64,000 nt of DNA, from assembly GCF_042926695.1 (NCBI RefSeq), contig NZ_CP170642.1, positions 2,418,001 to 2,482,000 on the forward strand. Reading direction: 5' to 3'. This document shows, one piece after another, positions 59,513-64,000 of the stretch. This DNA comes from Lonepinella koalarum. Lineage in GTDB: Bacteria > Pseudomonadota > Gammaproteobacteria > Enterobacterales > Pasteurellaceae. The notes under the pieces are model-generated. The model was not told the DNA's origin. It searched no databases and saw only the letters and a program-made list of their open reading frames with translations. The position numbers were made by a program, and so were the translations under genes. Position 1 is the first letter of the stretch; each line of letters starts with the position of its first letter.

Positions 59513-61099
59513 CTATTTTATATGTTCAATCGCTGTTTGTACAATAGCGATACCTTGTTGATATTGTTTAATAAATTTCTCATAACCCTGATGAATTGTC
59601 GGCTCAGGCTTAACCACATCAAGCTGGCTTTGGATAAAAATCTCATGATCTAAATACTCACTTAACGTGTTATTTTTGCCTAAGAAATTGGCTAATAATG
59701 CAATACCCCAAGCTCCCCCTTCACCTGCGGTTTGCATGATGGCAACAGGGATATTTAAGGCGGATGCTAAGACTTTTTGTGCGATACCTTGGGTTTTGAA
59801 CATACCACCATGGGCGAGTATTTGCTCAATATTGACGTTCTCTTGTTGCAACAAAATATCGACCCCTAATTTCATCGCTCCAAAGGCAGCATAAAGATGG
59901 GAAAGCATAAAATTCGCCACATTAAATTCCGCATTCGTCGGGTGAATAAACATCGGGCAACCTGATCCCAGCCCCACAATATGTTCGCCAGAATGGAAGC
60001 CATAAGCCAGTAAACCACCGCAATCCGGTGATCCTTTTAAGGCTTGATTAAATAAGGTTTCATAGAGTTTTTGGGAATTTACATTTACATCAAAGGCTTG
60101 CAGCACTTCATTGAACAAATGTACCCAAGCATTAATTTCTGAACTGCAGTTATTAGCGTGTGCCATTGCCACCAGTTTACCTGTAGGCGTAGTGACAATG
60201 TCTAATTCAGGATAGACTTTTGACAAGGCTTTTTCTAATACGATCATAGCAAAGGCAGAAGTACCAGCAGAAATATTACCGGTTTTTTCTTTAATACTAT
60301 TGGTGGCGACCATACCAGTTCCGGCATCCCCTTCCGGTGGACAAAATGGAATATTGGCTTGCAAATTACCAGCAGGATCAAGTAATTTCGCTCCTTTTTC
60401 GCTTAAAAAGCCTGCATTGTCACCTGCTAGTAATACTTTCGGTAATAGCGCTTTAATATGCCAAGAATATTGTTTTTCGCTAATCAATTGATCAAATTGT
60501 TGTAGCATGGTCTGATCATAATCCAATCGTTCACTATCAATCGGAAACATGCCTGACGCATCACCAATCCCCAATACTTTTTCGTCAGTTAATCGCCAAT
60601 GTACATAGCCTGCCAGCGTAGTGAAATAATCAATTTGAGCAACATGCGGTTCATTATTCAAAATCGCTTGATATAAATGGGAAATGCTCCAACGTTGCGG
60701 AATATTATGGTTAAAAAGTGCGGTCAATTTTTGCGAAGATTTTTGCGTAAAATTATTCCGCCAAGTTCGAAATGGTACGAGCAAATTATCTTGTTTATCA
60801 AAAGGTAAATAACCGTGCATCATGGCACTGATGCCAATAGCAGATAGTTTAGTTAAGGTGACTTGATATTTATCTTGAATCTGTTGAGTTAAATCCGCAT
60901 AAGATTGCTGCAAACCTTGCCAAATTTCAGCTTCGGAATAAGTCCAAATGCCATTGTCAAAATGATTTTCCCAATCGGCAATACCAGTAGCAAGAATCTC
61001 ACCTTGCTGGTTAATTAAAACGGCTTTAATTCGTGTTGAACCAAATTCAATTCCTAGCACAGCTTGCCCAGATTGAATATATTGCGCTGTATTTTTCAT
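59513..61099 (-). CDS. FGGY-family kinase, probable L-ribulokinase
   Basis: 528 residues. LGIEFGSTRIKAVLINQQGE is the ATP/phosphate motif and GDASGMFPID and PPEGDAGTGMVATN are FGGY features; KTGNISAGTSAFAM and LAHGGMFKTQGIAQ belong to the C-terminal FGGY domain. The sequence does not follow the roughly 566-residue classical E. coli AraB, so this is a different FGGY branch. Function as ribulokinase is inferred from its place between araC and araA and from the AraC sites in front. It starts at 61099 after a region with CRP and AraC sites. Confidence 0.8.
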   Translation of the reverse strand: MKNTAQYIQSGQAVLGIEFGSTRIKAVLINQQGEILATGIADWENHFDNGIWTYSEAEIWQGLQQSYADLTQQIQDKYQVTLTKLSAIGISAMMHGYLPFDKQDNLLVPFRTWRNNFTQKSSQKLTALFNHNIPQRWSISHLYQAILNNEPHVAQIDYFTTLAGYVHWRLTDEKVLGIGDASGMFPIDSERLDYDQTMLQQFDQLISEKQYSWHIKALLPKVLLAGDNAGFLSEKGAKLLDPAGNLQANIPFCPPEGDAGTGMVATNSIKEKTGNISAGTSAFAMIVLEKALSKVYPELDIVTTPTGKLVAMAHANNCSSEINAWVHLFNEVLQAFDVNVNSQKLYETLFNQALKGSPDCGGLLAYGFHSGEHIVGLGSGCPMFIHPTNAEFNVANFMLSHLYAAFGAMKLGVDILLQQENVNIEQILAHGGMFKTQGIAQKVLASALNIPVAIMQTAGEGGAWGIALLANFLGKNNTLSEYLDHEIFIQSQLDVVKPEPTIHQGYEKFIKQYQQGIAIVQTAIEHIK

Positions 61100-61162
61100 A
61101 GATTATTCTCTCTTTTGATAAAATAACTATATCCTAGAATAATCTTAAAGTTAGCCAAAAGT

Positions 61163-61200
61163 AAGAGGTCAATATGCTGTTTATATGGATTAAATAGCTA
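61163..61200 (-). promoter_or_regulatory. Tandem AraC half-sites (araI1-araI2-like) before the araB-like gene
   Basis: On the minus strand TAGCTATTTAATCCATA (plus 61184-61200) fits the E. coli AraC half-site TAGC-N7-TCCATA exactly. A second, weaker one, CAGCATATTGACCTCTT (plus 61163-61179), follows exactly 21 bp later in direct repeat, the spacing of araI1 and araI2. The -35 region should overlap the second; a TATTCT-like -10 follows about 17 bp downstream. Confidence 0.82.
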
Positions 61201-61209
61201 GATAAAAAT

Positions 61210-61231
61210 AAATGTGAACGAGATCACATTT
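61210..61231 (-). promoter_or_regulatory. CRP site before the araB-like gene
   Basis: TGTGA-acgaga-TCACA (61213-61228) is a perfect CRP core, and the AAA and TTT flanks also match. It lies directly upstream of the AraC half-sites and touches the end of araC, matching the E. coli order CRP, araI1, araI2, promoter. Confidence 0.88.
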
Positions 61232-62082
61232 TAACGAGAATTACGATATTCTGATGGATTTAACCCTGTATGGCGTTTAAATAAACGACAAAAATAAAGC
61301 TGATCATCATAGCCTAAGATTCTGGCGATATGGTAAATCGGTGCGTTAGACGTATGGAGTAAATGCTGGGCTTTAATCATGCGTTGTTCTTCTCGCCATT
61401 TAATCATGGAGCTGCCTGTTTGTTGGACAAATAAATGAGCAAGGCGAGAGGGAGAAATATGAATAGCGTTGGCAATATCAGCGATTTTATGATTTTGCCC
61501 CAAGTTGTCGGTGATAAAATGACAAGCGGATAACACTCGAGGATCTAACATTCGCTGTTTATTAGACGGATCGAGTTTAAAACAAGTGAGTAATAATTGT
61601 TCAAGTAAACACATCGACATTTCTTCATAAAACAACCCTTTATGCCGATATTCTTGTTCAATTTGTTTAAATAATGTCAAAATCCGTTGATATTCGTTGC
61701 AATCGGTAACGGTCAACCGCCCCACATGATTGACTGTATCACTCCAATTAAGCCAATCTTTCCATAAGGCTCTGGGACGAAAATAAATCCATTGATGATG
61801 CCATAAAGGACTGTTTTCTGCTCGATGATAATAATGGGTGGCATTCGGCGGAAATAACAGCAAATCACCTGCGGAGCAATTAAATTGATCATCACCTTGA
61901 AAAATTGTCCCAATCCCATCAGTGGTTAAATTAATAATATAACCTTTCATGCCGTTAGGTCGGTTAATGGTAAAGTCCAATGCTTCTCCTGCCACAATCG
62001 GCGTCATTCCTGCGACTAAATAAGCATTAAAATTATAGCCCGGTAATAATGGATTATCTTGTTGAGCAGGAGAAGATTGCAT
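61231..62082 (-). CDS. araC: AraC, arabinose regulator
   Basis: 283 residues, close to E. coli AraC over the whole length: NPLLPGYNFNAYLVAGMTPI (N-terminal arm), GDLLLFPPNATHYYH, WHHQWIYFRPRALWKDWLNW and the DNA-binding half HISPSRLAHLFVQQTGSSMI and ARILGYDDQLYFCRLFKRHT. Dual activator/repressor responding to L-arabinose. Ten bp after araH in the same orientation, so it is probably made together with the transporter, unlike the divergent araC of E. coli. Confidence 0.95.
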   Translation of the reverse strand: MQSSPAQQDNPLLPGYNFNAYLVAGMTPIVAGEALDFTINRPNGMKGYIINLTTDGIGTIFQGDDQFNCSAGDLLLFPPNATHYYHRAENSPLWHHQWIYFRPRALWKDWLNWSDTVNHVGRLTVTDCNEYQRILTLFKQIEQEYRHKGLFYEEMSMCLLEQLLLTCFKLDPSNKQRMLDPRVLSACHFITDNLGQNHKIADIANAIHISPSRLAHLFVQQTGSSMIKWREEQRMIKAQHLLHTSNAPIYHIARILGYDDQLYFCRLFKRHTGLNPSEYRNSR

Positions 62083-62091
62083 GCATTTTCC

Positions 62092-63060
62092 TTATGATTT
62101 AATAAATTTTTGTTTATATTTATCAAAAATCACCGCAATTAATAGAATTAATCCACGTACCACATATTGAGCAAATGGTGAAATATTGAGTAAGTTCATG
62201 GCATTCTCAATTGTACCTAAAATCAAAATCCCAGCAATAATAAAGGAAATTTTACCAACTCCACCACTCATTGAGACACCACCCAGTACACAAGCTGAAA
62301 TGGCGGTCATTTCAAAACCAATGGAGGTCATTGGTTGTCCACTTGTCATACGAGCAGCAAGAATTACCCCCGCTAATGCTGAAACGACCCCTGATGCTAC
62401 AAAAATAAGCAATTTAGTTCGATCAACATTAATCCCCGCTAAACGAGAGGCTTCTTCATTACCACCAATGGCTAAGGTATTTCGTCCATAAGTGGTGCGA
62501 CCGAGTAAGAAACCAAAAATAGCAATACAAATAATGGTAAACCAAATTGGCAACGGAATACCAAGAAAATCTTGATAGCCTAAATCAAAAAATTCTTCTT
62601 TAGTAATTCCCACCGCTTTACCGTCAGAAATAATATAACCTAAGCCACGTGCAATTTGCATGGTAGCAAGGGTACTAATAAATGAACTAATTTTAAGTTT
62701 AGCAATCACAAATCCGTTCATTAATCCAATCATTGCCCCTAAGCCTAAACCGGCTGCAATGCCTAGAAATAAGCTTTGTGTGGCATTCAATGTCACTGCG
62801 GTGACGACGCCAGCACAGGCAATCACGGATGCAACAGATAAGTCTATTTCACGTGCTGCCAAGCAAAATAACATTCCGCAAGATACCATTCCACTCATGG
62901 AAATAGCAAGCCCTAGCCCTTTCATATTGATAACTGTCGCAAAGTTAGGAATAAAGATACAGGATGCGATAAAAATCACAGCGAAAATCAGTAACATGCC
63001 GTAAGCATTCCAGATTTTGGATAAAATTGTCGCATTTTTTGTTTGAGTTGTCGTATTCAT
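62092..63060 (-). CDS. araH: L-arabinose ABC transporter permease
   Basis: 322 residues with 8-10 membrane helices. Similar to E. coli AraH throughout: FIPNFATVINMKGLGLAISM, MLFCLAAREIDLSVASVIAC, GFVIAKLKISSFISTLATMQ and NAMNLLNISPFAQYVVRGL. Permease of the high-affinity AraFGH system. 18 bp after araG. Confidence 0.94.
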   Translation of the reverse strand: MNTTTQTKNATILSKIWNAYGMLLIFAVIFIASCIFIPNFATVINMKGLGLAISMSGMVSCGMLFCLAAREIDLSVASVIACAGVVTAVTLNATQSLFLGIAAGLGLGAMIGLMNGFVIAKLKISSFISTLATMQIARGLGYIISDGKAVGITKEEFFDLGYQDFLGIPLPIWFTIICIAIFGFLLGRTTYGRNTLAIGGNEEASRLAGINVDRTKLLIFVASGVVSALAGVILAARMTSGQPMTSIGFEMTAISACVLGGVSMSGGVGKISFIIAGILILGTIENAMNLLNISPFAQYVVRGLILLIAVIFDKYKQKFIKS

Positions 63061-63078
63061 TATACATCTCCAAAATAG

Positions 63079-64000
63079 TTAAACCATTGCCAATTTTAAA
63101 ATTTTTTCTTCTGTGGCTTGTGAACGTTCAACGCAACCAGTCATTTTCCCTGCTCGCATGACCATAATTCTATCCGCCACACCAATCACTTCAGGTAAAT
63201 CACTGGAAACCACGATAATCGCCAATTTTTCATCCGCTAATTTGAAAATCAAATCATAGATTTCTGATTTTGCTCCCACATCAATCCCCCTTGTAGGTTC
63301 ATCAAGCAACAGCACTTTAATATCTTCCGATAACCAACGTCCAAGAATGGCTTTTTGTTGATTCCCCCCAGATAAATTCACAATTAACTGCTCAATAGAT
63401 GGGGTTTTCACGTTCATTTGTTGACGTTGTTGTTCTGCGTTTTGTTTTTCCCATTTTTCATTAATAATAAATTTAAACAAATTATGTGAACGTCTGGCAC
63501 TGATATTAATGTTTTCAGCTACCGTCGCCGTTGGAATAACCCCTTCTTTTTTACGATCTTCTGGACAAAGCACAATACCTTGTTCAATGGCTTGTTTTGG
63601 GGTGGAAATCGTACATTGTTTACCGTCTAATTCAATTGAGCCTTGTGTCATCGGATCCGCACCAAAGATCACTTTCAGTAATTCTGAACGCCCGGCGCCG
63701 ACTAATCCAAATAAACCGAGAATTTCCCCTGCTTTAACGGATAAATTAAAGTCGCCTTTCAATTTTGTGCCAGAAAGTGCGGTGATTTTTAGCCGAGTTT
63801 CACCGGTTTCTCTTGGACGATAATGATAAATATCACCCAGATTACGTCCCACCATGCTCCGCACTAAATCATCATTAGTGATTTTGCTCAAATCATTGAA
63901 AGTTTCCACAAATTGTCCGTCTTTTAATACGGTGATTTCATCACTAATACGGAAAATTTCTTCCATTCGGTGCGAAACATATAAAATCACTTTGCCTTCC
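63079..64000 (-). CDS. araG: L-arabinose ABC transporter ATPase, C-terminal part
   Basis: The gene continues past the right edge; about 307 C-terminal residues are visible, starting within the end of the first ATPase domain (ILYVSHRMEEIF). The second ATPase half has the degenerate Walker A GLFGLVGAGRSELLKVIFG, signature NLSGGNQQKAILGRWLS and Walker B VLLLDEPTRGIDVGAKSEIY. This two-domain form is typical of AraG/RbsA/MglA. The adjacent araH and araC support AraG. Uptake signal at 63775. Confidence 0.92.
   Translation of the reverse strand, partial: EGKVILYVSHRMEEIFRISDEITVLKDGQFVETFNDLSKITNDDLVRSMVGRNLGDIYHYRPRETGETRLKITALSGTKLKGDFNLSVKAGEILGLFGLVGAGRSELLKVIFGADPMTQGSIELDGKQCTISTPKQAIEQGIVLCPEDRKKEGVIPTATVAENINISARRSHNLFKFIINEKWEKQNAEQQRQQMNVKTPSIEQLIVNLSGGNQQKAILGRWLSEDIKVLLLDEPTRGIDVGAKSEIYDLIFKLADEKLAIIVVSSDLPEVIGVADRIMVMRAGKMTGCVERSQATEEKILKLAMV

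Larger units (their letters stand above)
169..63783. repeat. Hin-type DNA uptake signal sequences, dispersed
   Basis: Exact 9-bp cores AAGTGCGGT or ACCGCACTT start at: 169, 1329, 3344, 5720, 6721, 7991, 9833, 12538, 13286, 13728, 15480, 15509, 16546, 16576, 17456, 18309, 21000, 21823, 23084, 24118, 26814, 31687, 34311, 34861, 41489, 48400, 49515, 50445, 54936, 56950, 58747, 60716, 63775. That is 33 found by eye; a few may be missed. Many are followed by A/T-rich bases as in the extended signal. They mark natural-transformation DNA uptake in the Haemophilus/Pasteurella branch. Confidence 0.95.

Noticed and set aside
1..64000. Search for CRISPR arrays, tRNA or rRNA genes, toxin-antitoxin pairs and complete transposons
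   Set aside because: No regularly spaced direct repeats, cloverleaf-type sequences, rRNA signatures or transposase genes were recognised by eye.

Overview
The window looks like a chromosomal segment of a gammaproteobacterium of the family Pasteurellaceae. The strongest evidence is the Hin-type DNA uptake signal sequence (core AAGTGCGGT or its complement), which I found by eye at least 33 times on both strands. Gene content agrees: tamA/tamB, rapA, polA, srmB, the S10 ribosomal operon, rpoH, nadR and pnuC all resemble Haemophilus/Pasteurella genes. The Hin-type rather than Apl-type signal, with a broad sugar-catabolic repertoire, suggests a Pasteurella/Basfia/Aggregatibacter-like sugar generalist. 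I cannot name the species. No rRNA, tRNA, CRISPR array, complete insertion sequence or prophage was seen.

Layout. 1-6.2 kb: ppx/gppA (cut by the window edge), tamB and tamA on the minus strand. 6.3-9.8 kb: a nucleoside-catabolism locus (deoR, deoC, udp) with a phage-antirepressor-like Bro-N/DinD-like gene in the middle. 9.9-17.4 kb: housekeeping genes (mazG, a universal stress gene, ruvX, yqgE, a low-molecular-weight tyrosine phosphatase, nudC, polA, rluA). 17.5-20 kb: an ABC importer of the thiamine-precursor type. 20-23.8 kb: rapA and pnuC. 23.9-26.9 kb: lacZ. 27-34.1 kb: a complete L-ascorbate (ula) regulon in two divergent arms, with ulaA and ulaB fused and ulaR placed inside the plus-strand arm. 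34.1-36.2 kb: trmN6 and srmB. 36.3-41.5 kb: the S10 ribosomal-protein operon with its leader and a near-consensus promoter, closed by a terminator right after rpsQ.

41.7-45.2 kb holds the least understood locus: a GntR/UTRA regulator, a second PnuC-family transporter, a PfkB-family kinase and an ADP-ribosylglycohydrolase. The last three genes are tightly coupled behind a good sigma-70 promoter. The set resembles the poorly characterised E. coli yegTUVW cluster with its nucleoside transporter exchanged for a PnuC-type carrier. I propose it as an uptake, phosphorylation and glycosidic-cleavage route for an unidentified nucleoside-like compound. 45.4-49.5 kb: melibiose genes melA, melB and divergent melR. 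49.5-54.8 kb: rpoH, then a TAXI-type TRAP transporter operon (binding protein, fused permease, universal stress protein). 55-57 kb: a metallophosphoesterase and a nadR that keeps its N-terminal helix-turn-helix. 57.1-58 kb: an FMN riboswitch and ribB. 58-64 kb: L-arabinose genes araA, araB-like kinase, araC, araH and araG (cut by the window edge).

How the parts connect. Excellent CRP-type sites lie upstream of deoC, between mazG and the stress gene, in the ula divergent region and in front of the araB-like gene. The last is followed by two AraC half-sites exactly 21 bp apart, reproducing the E. coli araI1-araI2 layout. The arabinose cluster shows no araD. UlaF has the same activity (L-ribulose-5-phosphate 4-epimerase) and may serve both pathways. 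PnuC, the PnuC-like paralogue and NadR together point to active salvage of NAD precursors.
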